DNA of 64,000 nt, from positions 124,001 through 188,000 of the forward strand of contig NZ_BAAAUX010000014.1 in assembly GCF_039534165.1 (NCBI RefSeq), written 5' to 3'. The position numbers and the translations under genes are program-made. The notes below the pieces were generated by a model. The model was not told the DNA's origin, did no database searches, and worked only from the letters and a program-made list of their open reading frames with translations. The stretch is from Saccharopolyspora_D taberi. Its GTDB lineage: Bacteria; Actinomycetota; Actinomycetes; Mycobacteriales; Pseudonocardiaceae. Shown piece by piece: positions 16,045-24,643 of this stretch; position 1 is the stretch's first letter; each line of letters starts with the position of its first letter.

Positions 16045-16815
16045 GTGTCGCACACCGCAGGAATTCTCTACCCCGGATACAGCGCCGAAGACGACTACCC
16101 CACCCTCGAAGGGCTGCTGGGCGGTGGCCGCAGGCTGCCGCTGGTGCACACGCTGATGCGCGAGGACGCCCACCGCGTCGACGCGCTGCTGGACATCGGC
16201 TCGCCCGACCTGCTGGCCGACGGTGCCCGGCAGCTGCTCGAGCACGGGGTGCAGTCGGTGATCTGGGCCTGCACCAGCGGCAGCTTCGTGTTCGGCTGGC
16301 AGGGCGCCCGCGACCAGGTCGAGACGTTGCAGGCCGTGACCGGGCTGCCCACCTCCAGCACCTCGTTCGCGTTCGTCCACGCCGCGTCCCGGCTCGGGCT
16401 GCGGCGGGTGGCGGTCGCCGCGACCTACCCGGCCGACGTGGCCGAGGCGTTCGTGGCGTTCCTGGCCGCCGCGGGCATCGAGGTCGTGCGGCTGTCCAGC
16501 CGCGGCATCATCACCGCCGCGGAGGTCGGCACGCTCGGCCGCGAGGAGGTGCTGGAGTTCGCGGCGGCCAACGACGACGACCGCGCCGAGGCGCTGCTGC
16601 TGCCCGACACCGCCCTGCACAGCGTGGCCTGGCTCGACGAGCTGGAGACCAGGCTGGGCAAGCCGGTGCTCACGGCCAACCAGGTCAGCGCGTGGGAAGG
16701 GCTGCGGCTGGCCGGGGACCGCGCGGTCCACGAAGGATTGGGAACGCTGTTCCGGCAGGCCGCGGCCACCGCCGGAACGCAGGCAGGAGGGGAACGCCGT
16801 GGTTCCCCGGACTGA
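16045..16815 (+). CDS. Asp/Glu racemase / maleate cis-trans isomerase-like protein, paralogue 2
   Basis: This protein of about 256 residues carries WACTSGSFVFGWQG (about residue 75), matching the first catalytic cysteine of paralogue 1. The second region reads LLLPDTALHSVAWLD, with Asp-Thr where the cysteine would be, so it may work with one cysteine like the arylmalonate decarboxylases or be a partner subunit. GTG 16045 is chosen for GGAG 6 nt upstream; ATG 16033 is the alternative. It carries its own operator and is followed 14 nt later by the GntR gene. Confidence 0.8.
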   Translation: MSHTAGILYPGYSAEDDYPTLEGLLGGGRRLPLVHTLMREDAHRVDALLDIGSPDLLADGARQLLEHGVQSVIWACTSGSFVFGWQGARDQVETLQAVTGLPTSSTSFAFVHAASRLGLRRVAVAATYPADVAEAFVAFLAAAGIEVVRLSSRGIITAAEVGTLGREEVLEFAAANDDDRAEALLLPDTALHSVAWLDELETRLGKPVLTANQVSAWEGLRLAGDRAVHEGLGTLFRQAAATAGTQAGGERRGSPD

Positions 16816-16829
16816 GGAGATGGTGTGTC

Positions 16830-17519
16830 GTGCTCGGACTCGACGAGCAGAACCAGCCCGGTGAGTTAGAGCCGGTGCAGCGCAAGTCGACCGCGGCGAT
16901 CGTGGCCGACCAGCTGCGGTCGGCGATCATGTACGGCTCGCTGGCGCCGGGCAGCCAGATGGGCGAGGCCGAGCTGGCCTCCCGCCTCGGCGTGAGCCGG
17001 GGACCGCTGCGGGAGGCCATGCAGCGGCTGGTCGCCGAAGGGCTGCTGCGCAGCGAGCCGCACCGCGGCCTGTTCGTCACCTCGCTGGACGCCGACGACG
17101 TCCGCGACATCTACCTGGCGCGGCTGGCGGTCGAGCGCGCGGCCTGCGAGCAGATCGTGCGCCACCACAGGGTGGAGGCGGTGGCCGAGCTGACCGCGGC
17201 GCAGAGCCGGATGGTGGCCGCGGTGTCCAAGAGCGACCCGATCGAGCTCGCCGACGCCGACCAGGAGTTCCACGAGACCCTGGTGCGGGTGTCGGGCAGT
17301 CCGCGGTTGCAGCGGATGGCCCAGACGCTGCTGGTGGAGAAGCGGATGTGCCTGACGGCGTTGCAGGACAAGTACCACACCGACGCGCAGGCGCTGCTCG
17401 ACGAGCACCGCGGCATCGTCGACGCGATCGAGGACGGTGACGAGCAGGTGCTGCTCGAACGGCTGCGCGCGCACATGAACGACGCGCTGGAACGTCTCAA
17501 CGGCTCGATGGCCCACTGA
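16830..17519 (+). CDS. GntR family regulator, FCD subfamily (probable regulator of 12-20 kb regulon)
   Basis: This 229-residue protein has a winged HTH at about residues 20-80 (MGEAELASRLGVSRGPLREAMQRLVAEGLL) and an FCD domain at about 95-220 with DADQEFHETLV and a later HRGIVDAI histidine. GTG 16830 follows GAGGAG. It is co-transcribed with the second racemase-like gene. Three ATTGT-CA-ACAAT palindromes at the promoters of the surrounding operons are the expected type of site, and no other regulator lies among them. It is probably a repressor released by a pathway intermediate. Confidence 0.9.
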   Translation: MLGLDEQNQPGELEPVQRKSTAAIVADQLRSAIMYGSLAPGSQMGEAELASRLGVSRGPLREAMQRLVAEGLLRSEPHRGLFVTSLDADDVRDIYLARLAVERAACEQIVRHHRVEAVAELTAAQSRMVAAVSKSDPIELADADQEFHETLVRVSGSPRLQRMAQTLLVEKRMCLTALQDKYHTDAQALLDEHRGIVDAIEDGDEQVLLERLRAHMNDALERLNGSMAH

Positions 17520-17532
17520 CGGCGCCGCACGC

Positions 17533-17571
17533 GGTTCGGCCCTCGGTCCGCAGCGGACCGAGGGCCGAACC
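17533..17571. terminator. Strong bidirectional terminator between GntR and aldehyde dehydrogenase
   Basis: Arms at 17533-17550 and 17554-17571 are perfectly complementary over 18 bp around a 3-nt CAG loop. They sit between two convergent genes. Confidence 0.85.
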
Positions 17572-17577
17572 CGGCTG

Positions 17578-19059
17578 TCACAGGCCGCCGACGGCGACGT
17601 ACTTGGTTTCCAGGAACTCGTCGATGCCGACCTTGCCGCCCTCGCGGCCCAGCCCGGAGTGCTTGACGCCGCCGAACGGGGCGGCCGGGTTGCTCACGAT
17701 GCCCTGGTTGAGGCCGATCATGCCGGCCTCCAGCGCCTCGGACACCCGCAGCGCCCGCTGCATGTCGCGGGTGAACAGGTAGCTGACCAGGCCGTACTCG
17801 GTGTCGTTGGCCAGGTCGACGACCTGCTGCTCGTCGGTGAAGGTGGTGATCGGGGCGACCGGGCCGAAGATCTCCTCGGAGTTCATCCGCGCCGTGGCCG
17901 GCACCCCGGTCAGCACCGTGGGCCGGTAGAAGTAGCCGTCGCCGTCCTCGCGGGAGCCGCCGACGACGACCTCGGCGCCCTGGCCGACGGCGTCGGCGAC
18001 CAGCTCGGTGACCTTGCCCAGCTGGGCGGAGTCGATCAGCGGGCCCACCTCGACCTCGTCGGTGACGCCGCGGCCGATGCGCAGGCCGCCCATCCGCTCG
18101 GCCAGCCTGCGGCCGAACTCGTCGGCGACCTCGGCGTGGACGTAGAAGCGGTTGGCCGCCGTGCACGCCTCGCCGATGTTGCGCATCTTGGCCAGCATCG
18201 CCCCGTCCACGGCGGCGTCGAGGTCGGCGTCGTCGAAGACGATGAACGGGGCGTTGCCGCCCAGCTCCAGGGACACGTTGAGGACCTGCTCGGCGGACTG
18301 CTCGATGAGCTTGCGGCCGACCGCGGTGGATCCGGTGAACGACAGCTTGCGGGCGCGGCCGTCGCGGATCATCGGCTCCATCAGCCTGCCCGCGCGCTGC
18401 GAGGTCACCACGTTGAGCACCCCGTCGGGCAGGCCGGACTCGATCAGGATCTCGGCCAGCGCCAGCATCGACAGCGGCGTCTGGTGGGCGGGCTTGATCA
18501 CCGAGGTGCAGCCCGCGGCGATGGCCGGGCCGATCTTGCGGGTGCCCATGGCCATCGGGAAGTTCCACGGGGTGATCAGCAGCGCGGGCCCCACCGGCTG
18601 GCGCATCACCAGGAACCGGCCCTTGCCGTTGGGGGCGACCGCGTAGTCGCCGCCGATGCGCACCGCCTCCTCGGCGAACCAGCGGAAGAACTCGGCGGCG
18701 TAGGTGACCTCGGCGCGGGACTCGGTGAGCGGTTTGCCCATCTCCAGGGTCATCAGCAGCGACAGGTCCTCGTGGCGCTGCATGATCTTCTCGTAGGCGC
18801 GGCGCAGGATCTCCCCGCGCTCGCGCGGCGGGTGCGCGCCCCACTCCTTCTGCGCGGCGCTGGCCGCGGCCAGCGCGGCCAGGCCGTCGTCGGGGGAGGC
18901 GTCGGCGACCGAGCACAGCGCCCGGCCGGTCGAGGGGTCCTCGACCTCGTAGGTGCCGCCCCCGCTGGCCGGGCGCCACTGGCCGCCGATCAGCAGCTGC
19001 TTGGGTGCGGCTTCGACGACGGCGTTCTCGCGGGGGTGGGCTTCGACGGTGCGAGTCAT
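17578..19059 (-). CDS. NAD(P)-dependent succinate-semialdehyde dehydrogenase-type enzyme
   Basis: This 493-residue ALDH is canonical: PWNFPMAMGTRKIG (oxyanion Asn), FTGSTAVGRKL, SLELGGNAPFIVFDDADLD (general base) and NIGEACTAANRFYV (nucleophile Cys), closest to GabD/SSADH. It oxidises a short-chain semialdehyde to the acid. ATG 19059 is preferred. The frame extends to 19122, but that leaves almost no room for a promoter next to the operator at 19126-19141. It is divergent from a class III aminotransferase that would make its semialdehyde. Confidence 0.88.
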   Translation of the reverse strand: MTRTVEAHPRENAVVEAAPKQLLIGGQWRPASGGGTYEVEDPSTGRALCSVADASPDDGLAALAAASAAQKEWGAHPPRERGEILRRAYEKIMQRHEDLSLLMTLEMGKPLTESRAEVTYAAEFFRWFAEEAVRIGGDYAVAPNGKGRFLVMRQPVGPALLITPWNFPMAMGTRKIGPAIAAGCTSVIKPAHQTPLSMLALAEILIESGLPDGVLNVVTSQRAGRLMEPMIRDGRARKLSFTGSTAVGRKLIEQSAEQVLNVSLELGGNAPFIVFDDADLDAAVDGAMLAKMRNIGEACTAANRFYVHAEVADEFGRRLAERMGGLRIGRGVTDEVEVGPLIDSAQLGKVTELVADAVGQGAEVVVGGSREDGDGYFYRPTVLTGVPATARMNSEEIFGPVAPITTFTDEQQVVDLANDTEYGLVSYLFTRDMQRALRVSEALEAGMIGLNQGIVSNPAAPFGGVKHSGLGREGGKVGIDEFLETKYVAVGGL

Positions 19060-19125
19060 GGCAGTGGCGGACCCTTCTGTCTCGACGGTGGACACCGACG
19101 CTGGGTGATGGTTGCATGTCACACG

Positions 19126-19141
19126 GGATTGTCAACAATCC
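19126..19141. promoter_or_regulatory. GntR-type operator, copy 3
   Basis: GGATTGT-CA-ACAATCC is identical to copy 1. On the plus strand it is followed at once by TACAGT (19142-19147), a possible -10 box for the aminotransferase. On the minus strand the palindrome contains TTGACA, which could serve as the dehydrogenase -35. One bound dimer could silence both. Confidence 0.85.
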
Positions 19142-19187
19142 TACAGTCAGACTGGATCTTTTCCGCCCCATTCGTTTGGAGTCGATC

Positions 19188-20447
19188 ATGGCTGAGCTCT
19201 CGCCGGTGCTGAAGCAGGCGACGCCCGTGCTGGCCGCACGAGGGGAAGGCGTCCACCTCTACGACGAGGACGGCCGCCGCTACCTCGACTTCACCGCAGG
19301 CATCGGGGTCACCAGCACCGGCCACTGCCACCCGCGCGTGGTGGAAGCCGCCCAGCGACAGGTGGGTACCCTCATCCACGGCCAGTACACGACCGTCATG
19401 CACCGGCCCCTGCTGGACCTGACCGAACGCCTCGGCGAGGTGCTGCCCGAGGGGCTGGACCGGCTGTTCTACGTCAACTCCGGCAGCGAGGCCGTCGAGG
19501 CCTCGGTGCGGCTGGCCCGCCACGTCACCGGCCGCCAGAACATCGTGGCCTTCCAGGGCGGCTTCCACGGCCGCACCATGGGCGCGGCGGCGCTGACCAC
19601 CTCCGGGGTCAAGGTCCGCGCCGGCATCGGGCCGCTGATGCCGGGCGTGGTGTTCACACCGTTCCCCGAGGCCTACCGGCACGGCTGGAGCCAGGCCGAG
19701 GCGACCCGCTTCGCCCTGGCCGAGTTCGACCAGCTGCTGGCCACCACCAGCTCGCCCCGCGACACCGCCGCGATCATCGTCGAACCGGTCCTGGGCGAGG
19801 GCGGCTACATCCCGGCGCCGCCGGAGTTCCTCGCCGGGCTGCGCGAACGCGCCGACAAGCACGGCATCCTGCTCATCGTCGACGAGGTGCAGACCGGTGT
19901 CGGGCGCACCGGCAGGTTCTGGGGCCACGACCACGCCGGCATCCGACCCGACATCCTGATCACCGCCAAGGGCCTGGCCAGCGGGTTCCCGCTGTCGGCG
20001 ATCGCGGCGCCTGCCGAGCTGATGGGCCAGGCGTGGCCGGGCTCGCAGGGCGGCACCTACGGCGGCAACGCGGTGGCCGCCGCCGCGGCGCTGGCGACCC
20101 TGGACGTGGTCCGTGACGAGGGTCTCGTGGCCAACGCCGCCGAGCAGGGCGCGCGCCTGCAGGAGGGGCTGCGCAAGGTCGCCGCCGACCACCCGGTCAT
20201 CGGTGACGTGCGGGGCCTGGGCCTGATGATCGGCAACGAGTTCACCACCCCCGACGGGCGCCCGGACACCGCCACCGCCACCCGCGCGCACGCCGCCGCG
20301 GCCGAACGCGGCCTGCTGCTGCTGACCTGCGGCCCGCACGGCAACGTCGTGCGGATGATCCCGCCGCTGGTGGTCGACTCCGCCCAGGTCGACGAGGGCG
20401 TGCGGCTGTGGGCGGAGGCCGTGCAGGCCGCCGTCGCCGCCGGCTGA
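19188..20447 (+). CDS. Class III PLP-dependent aminotransferase (acetylornithine/4-aminobutyrate type)
   Basis: This 419-residue protein has fold-type I features: FYVNSGSEAVEASVRLAR (cofactor phosphate), FQGGFHGRTMGA, ILLIVDEVQTGVGRTG (Asp contacting the pyridine N) and ILITAKGLASGFPLSA (Schiff-base Lys). ATG 19188 has GGAG 6 nt upstream. It probably removes an omega-amino group to give the semialdehyde handled by the divergent dehydrogenase. Both are controlled from the operator at 19126. The substrate is unknown, though GABA-like compounds are plausible. Confidence 0.9.
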   Translation: MAELSPVLKQATPVLAARGEGVHLYDEDGRRYLDFTAGIGVTSTGHCHPRVVEAAQRQVGTLIHGQYTTVMHRPLLDLTERLGEVLPEGLDRLFYVNSGSEAVEASVRLARHVTGRQNIVAFQGGFHGRTMGAAALTTSGVKVRAGIGPLMPGVVFTPFPEAYRHGWSQAEATRFALAEFDQLLATTSSPRDTAAIIVEPVLGEGGYIPAPPEFLAGLRERADKHGILLIVDEVQTGVGRTGRFWGHDHAGIRPDILITAKGLASGFPLSAIAAPAELMGQAWPGSQGGTYGGNAVAAAAALATLDVVRDEGLVANAAEQGARLQEGLRKVAADHPVIGDVRGLGLMIGNEFTTPDGRPDTATATRAHAAAAERGLLLLTCGPHGNVVRMIPPLVVDSAQVDEGVRLWAEAVQAAVAAG

Positions 20448-20456
20448 ACCACCACA

Positions 20457-20494
20457 CCGGTGGTGGCCGCGCCGCGTGTAACGGCCACCACCGG
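20457..20494 (+). terminator. Terminator after class III aminotransferase
   Basis: CCGGTGGTGGCCG (20457-20469) pairs with CGGCCACCACCGG (20482-20494), a perfect 13-bp stem 10 nt after the stop codon. Confidence 0.8.
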
Positions 20495-20645
20495 ACCGTG
20501 CAACCCGTACGCGCGGAACGGGTGATGACTGATCACTGTTCGGTAGCGGTGTGTGCCTTCGAGTCAGCCGTCTGGAATGCTGCACGCCAAAGACCGGCCC
20601 GCCCCGGCGCGGGCCGGTGAGTCGACTGCCGCAGGTGTGAAGGTC

Positions 20646-21785
20646 ATGAGTGATTGGTCGGCGGGCCCACCGCCGAAGGGCCGGAGGCCGCAGAGTGGCG
20701 GCGCCTACGACTACTACGGCAGCGGTCGTGAGCGGTCGGCCGCTCCCAGGCCACCCGGACCGCCGCCGCGGCGTGGTCCCGCCGGGCCGCCGCGCGATGA
20801 ACTGCCCCCGCGCCCGCCCCAGCGCAAGAAGAAGCGGTGGGGCCGCCGCGTCGGGGTCACCCTGCTCGTGCTCGTGCTGCTGCTGGCCGGGCTGGTGTTC
20901 TACTTCGACTCCACGCTGCAGCGGGTCGAGGCGCTGGACTACCCGGGCCGCGCCTCCCAGGACACGCCCGGCACGAACTGGCTGCTGGTGGGCTCCGACA
21001 GCCGCGAGGGACTCGACGACGCCCAGCGCGAGCAGCTGGGCACCGGTGAGGCCGCCGGGCAGCGCACCGACAGCATGATGCTCATCCACGTCCCCGACAG
21101 CGGCGGCCAGGTCTCCATGATCAGCCTGCCGCGCGACTCCTACGTGCCGATCCCCGGGCACGGCCGGGACAAGCTCAACGCCGCGTTCTCCTACGGCGGC
21201 GCGCCGCTGCTGACCCAGACCATCGAAGAGGTCAGCGGCGTGCACATCGACCACTACGCCGAGATCGGCTTCGGCGGGTTCGCCGACCTCGTCGACGCCG
21301 TCGGCGGCGTGGACGTGTGCCTGGACCAGCCGATCGACGACCCGAAGGCCCACATCAACCTGCCCGCGGGCTGCCAGGAGCTCGACGGCCCGAACGCGCT
21401 GGGCTTCGTCCGCTCCCGCTACGCGCTGGCCGACGGCGACCTCGGCCGGGCGGCCAACCAGCGCAAGGTGATGGGGGCGCTGGTGGACAAGGCCACCGGC
21501 CCGGCCACCCTGTTCAACCCGTTCCGCCTGGTCCCGCTGGCCTCGGGCGCGTCGAAGACGTTCACCGTCAACACCGGCGACCACCTCTGGCACCTGGCCT
21601 CGCTCGGCCTGGCCATGGGTGATCTCAGCGGCCCCAACGGCGTGACCACCTCCGTGCCGTTCGGCCGCTTCGGGCAGGACTCCAACGGCCAGTCGGTGAT
21701 CATCTGGGACAAGGAACGCGCCGCGGCGATGTTCGACGCCCTGGCCAAGGACCAGCCGATCCCGCCCGACATCCTCGACAAGTAG
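20646..21785 (+). CDS. LytR-CpsA-Psr (LCP) family cell wall polymer ligase
   Basis: This 379-residue protein has a proline/arginine-rich cytoplasmic tail of about 65 residues, one transmembrane helix (about 70-90, VTLLVLVLLLAGLVFYF), and an extracellular LCP domain. That domain has GTNWLLVGSDSR, QRTDSMMLIHVP, MISLPRDSYVPIPG, KLNAAFSYGG and FVRSRYALADGDLGRAANQR, including the conserved Asp and Arg residues that bind polyprenyl pyrophosphate. LCP enzymes attach arabinogalactan or teichoic-type polymers to peptidoglycan. ATG 20646 is the best start, and GTG 20637 is possible. Confidence 0.92.
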   Translation: MSDWSAGPPPKGRRPQSGGAYDYYGSGRERSAAPRPPGPPPRRGPAGPPRDELPPRPPQRKKKRWGRRVGVTLLVLVLLLAGLVFYFDSTLQRVEALDYPGRASQDTPGTNWLLVGSDSREGLDDAQREQLGTGEAAGQRTDSMMLIHVPDSGGQVSMISLPRDSYVPIPGHGRDKLNAAFSYGGAPLLTQTIEEVSGVHIDHYAEIGFGGFADLVDAVGGVDVCLDQPIDDPKAHINLPAGCQELDGPNALGFVRSRYALADGDLGRAANQRKVMGALVDKATGPATLFNPFRLVPLASGASKTFTVNTGDHLWHLASLGLAMGDLSGPNGVTTSVPFGRFGQDSNGQSVIIWDKERAAAMFDALAKDQPIPPDILDK

Positions 21786-21795
21786 CGCACGTGGT

Positions 21796-21826
21796 GAAGG
21801 GGGACGCCCGGCCGGCGTCCCCCTTC
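21796..21826. terminator. Bidirectional terminator between LCP and GH25 genes
   Basis: GAAGGGGGACGCC and GGCGTCCCCCTTC form a perfect 13-bp stem with a 5-nt loop between two convergent genes. Confidence 0.85.
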
Positions 21827-21839
21827 GTCGTGTGCGGGG

Positions 21840-22649
21840 TCAGGACACGAAGCTGGCCAGCTGGCGGTGGTCGCCGTTGAACGTGTTCTGGTCCCCGGGC
21901 AGCACCCCGTGGTTGGAGAACTGCCAGATCGTCTGGAAGTCCCAGCCCGCGGGCAGTTCCCCGGGCGCGGGCGCGTAGCGGGCCAGCCACAGCGGGTTGC
22001 GCGCGCCGAACGTGGGATTGGCCCCCGTGCACCGGTTCCACCACGCCGTGGTCGTGTAGATCGCGGGGTGGCGGCCGGTGCGCGCGAAGTAGGTGTCGCT
22101 GAACTCGGCGATCCAGGCCGACATCCGCTCCGGCGGCAGGCCGTAGCAGATCTCGCCGTAGGGGTTGTGCTCGATGTCGAGCGCGCCCGGCAGCAGCCCG
22201 GGCGACCAGCCGCCGCCGTGGTCGACGAAGAAGTTCGCCTGCTGGGCGCCGGAGGAGCGGTCGGGCAGCCCGAAGTGGTAGGCGCCCCGCACCATGCCCA
22301 CCGCGTGCGCGCCCTCGTACTGGGCGGCGAAGTGGTCGTTGCGGAACCCGGTGCCCTCGGTGGCTTTGACGTAGGCGAACCGGGCGCCGTCGGCCCACGC
22401 CCGCGGCCAGTCGACCACTCCCTGGTGCCCGCTGACGTCCATGCCCGCCACACCTCCCGCGGGCACCGGCGCGCTGCGCTGCGCGGGAGCACCGATGCTG
22501 TAGCCCGCCCACGCGCCTGCCGGATCATCGGGATCCAGCCGGGGCGCGGTACCGGACGCGGCAGGCGCTCCGGCCGCGGTCACCGCGACGATGATCGCCG
22601 CGAGAATGATTCCCCGTCGCGGGAACCGGGAGCTTCGGACAACGGCCAT
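21840..22649 (-). CDS. Secreted GH25 lysozyme (N,O-diacetylmuramidase)
   Basis: This 269-residue protein has a signal peptide (basic SSRFPRR, hydrophobic core AAIIVAVTAAGAPAA, cut after ASG) and a GH25 domain from about residue 65. Catalytic acidic residues are visible in GMDVSGHQG, KATEG and LDIEHNPYG (DxE), and the aromatic YTTTAWWNRCTG near the end is typical. It cleaves the MurNAc-GlcNAc bond of peptidoglycan outside the cell. ATG 22649 has GAGGAGG 8 nt upstream; longer frames upstream are rejected. It ends against the LCP gene terminator. Confidence 0.9.
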   Translation of the reverse strand: MAVVRSSRFPRRGIILAAIIVAVTAAGAPAASGTAPRLDPDDPAGAWAGYSIGAPAQRSAPVPAGGVAGMDVSGHQGVVDWPRAWADGARFAYVKATEGTGFRNDHFAAQYEGAHAVGMVRGAYHFGLPDRSSGAQQANFFVDHGGGWSPGLLPGALDIEHNPYGEICYGLPPERMSAWIAEFSDTYFARTGRHPAIYTTTAWWNRCTGANPTFGARNPLWLARYAPAPGELPAGWDFQTIWQFSNHGVLPGDQNTFNGDHRQLASFVS

Positions 22650-22844
22650 CACAGGGGCCTCCTCACTGTCGGCGGGGCGCGCACGGCCACCGGCACAGGT
22701 AAAAGTGAGAAATCTTCCGCTCAGCGGAGAATAACCCGTCGCGGGGCTTCCCGCCGTCCACATGCGACTCGTGTCCGTCCACTGTGGCACACGCCGGGAA
22801 TGTCCGATTGGAGAATCGCCGCCGGGTCGGGTAGGTCTCGGGGC

Positions 22845-24569
22845 ATGGCACAGCGACCAGGACCACGCCGCGGTGACCGGCCTCGCCCGGCCGGGGGACG
22901 ACGGGACGAACGAGGGCTGCGCGACGAACTGCGGTCCATGCACGGCAGCAGCTACGGACGCTACAAGTCGCTGCGCGGATCGTGGTCGTTCGACTCCTTC
23001 GAGCTGGAGGTCCAGCGGGTCCAGCCCGACCCCTTCGCCCCGGCCAGCCGCTGCCAGGTGCGGGTGGAGCCGCGGGTGGCGGGATTCCCCGAGCAGCTGT
23101 GGCGCAACCCGGTGCGCGCCCGCGGCCTGGCCGGGTTCCTGCTGCGCGCGGTGCACCGGCAGCTGCGCGACAGCCGGTTGCGCGTCGACGCCGGCGGTCA
23201 GGAGGTGCTCGACCGCAGCGCCTGCCAGATCGCCGGCGGTGCGGTCGTGCTGCGGCTGGGCATCGACCTGCCCGGCCGGGGCCGCACCATCGACGGCCAC
23301 GCCGCCGCCCGCGCGCTGTGCGACGACCTGCCCGAGGCCGTCGAGGCCGCGCTGCGCTACGCCACCGCCGACCAGCGGCGCGCCCAGGAGTTCGTCGACT
23401 CCGTCGAGGACACCGACGCGCTGCGCCGCGCGCTGGACCCCCGCGGTCTGGTCGCCTTCGTCGCCGACGGGGCGATCCTGCCGCGCCGCAGCGGTGTCGA
23501 CGACCGGCCGCTGGCCACCGCGGTCCCGTTCGACTCCCCGGAATCACTGCGCGTCGAAATCGAACTGCCCAATCGTGGGACGATCACCGGAATGGGCGTG
23601 CCGGAGGGGATCACGTTGATCGCCGGCGGCGGTTTCCACGGCAAGTCCACCCTGCTGCGGGCGCTGGAAGACGGCATCTACGACCACGTGCCCGGCGACG
23701 GGCGGGAACTGGTGGTCTGCCGCGACGACACCGTCAAGATCCGCGCCGAGGACGGCAGGCGGGTGCACCGGGTCGACGTCAGCCCGTTCGTCTCCCACCT
23801 GCCCACCGGCGCCGACACCCGCGACTTCTCCACCGACAACGCCTCCGGCTCGACCTCGCAGGCCGCCGCCATCGCCGAGGCCGTCGAAGCGGGCGCCCGC
23901 GCGCTGCTGGTCGACGAGGACACCGCCGCGACCAACCTGATGATCCGCGACGCGCGCATGCAGGCGCTGGTGGCCAAGGAAGCCGAGCCGCTGACCCCGT
24001 TCGTCGACCTCGTCCGGCCCCTGCACCGCCAGCGCGGCGTGTCCACCGTGCTGGTCATGGGCGGCTCCGGCGACTACATCGACGTCGCCGACCGGGTCCT
24101 GATGATGGACGCCTACCACGCCCGCGACGTCACCGGCCGCGCCCGGGAACTGGCCGCCCGGCCCACCGGCAGGCACGCCGAGGCAGACGAGTTCCCGCCG
24201 GTGCGCCACCGCGTGCCCGACCCCCGCTCGCTGGAGACCGACCGGCCCCGCGTCCGCGCCCGCGGCGTCGACGCCCTCACCCTCGGCGAATCCACAGTGG
24301 ACCTGCGGGCCGTCGAGCAGATCGTCGACGCCGCCCAGGTCACCGGCATCGGCCTGGCGCTGGTGACCTGCGTGCGCGAGGGCCTGATCGACGGCACCCG
24401 CAGCCTGGCCGAGGTCCTCGACGCCTACGCCGCCCGCGTCGACCGGCGCGGCCCGGCCGCCGTCGACGACCACTACGTCGGCGACTTCGCGGTGCCCCGC
24501 CGGTTCGAACTGGCCGCCGCCCTCAACCGGCTGCGCACCCTGCGCATCGCCGCCCACAACGGGGTTTGA
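22845..24569 (+). CDS. Predicted ATPase of the ABC class (COG3044 type)
   Basis: This soluble protein of about 574 residues has an unusual ABC-class layout. The N-terminal domain begins LRDELRSMHGSSYGRYKSLRGSW and continues with a DPFAPASR segment. A Walker A-like GGGFHGKSTLLRALEDGIYDH falls mid-protein, then DNASGSTSQAAAIAEAVEAGARALLVDEDTAATNLMIRD combines signature and Walker B. The family has no transmembrane partner and no firmly known function; RNA-related roles have been proposed. It may start at ATG 22800 instead. It is followed 74 nt later by a phosphoribosyltransferase. Confidence 0.8.
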   Translation: MAQRPGPRRGDRPRPAGGRRDERGLRDELRSMHGSSYGRYKSLRGSWSFDSFELEVQRVQPDPFAPASRCQVRVEPRVAGFPEQLWRNPVRARGLAGFLLRAVHRQLRDSRLRVDAGGQEVLDRSACQIAGGAVVLRLGIDLPGRGRTIDGHAAARALCDDLPEAVEAALRYATADQRRAQEFVDSVEDTDALRRALDPRGLVAFVADGAILPRRSGVDDRPLATAVPFDSPESLRVEIELPNRGTITGMGVPEGITLIAGGGFHGKSTLLRALEDGIYDHVPGDGRELVVCRDDTVKIRAEDGRRVHRVDVSPFVSHLPTGADTRDFSTDNASGSTSQAAAIAEAVEAGARALLVDEDTAATNLMIRDARMQALVAKEAEPLTPFVDLVRPLHRQRGVSTVLVMGGSGDYIDVADRVLMMDAYHARDVTGRARELAARPTGRHAEADEFPPVRHRVPDPRSLETDRPRVRARGVDALTLGESTVDLRAVEQIVDAAQVTGIGLALVTCVREGLIDGTRSLAEVLDAYAARVDRRGPAAVDDHYVGDFAVPRRFELAAALNRLRTLRIAAHNGV

Positions 24570-24643
24570 CCGACCCGGCCCAGCGGGCATCACCTCCAGT
24601 GGGAGCCACCCGCACGCGCCTTCGCGGCGGAGGGAGGCCGACG

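Noticed and set aside
11999..20447. Ectoine/hydroxyectoine degradation cluster
   Set aside because: The ALDH, aminotransferase and EutA-like genes fit, but EutB, EutC, DoeA and DoeB are absent and the regulator is FCD-GntR, not the MocR-type EnuR.
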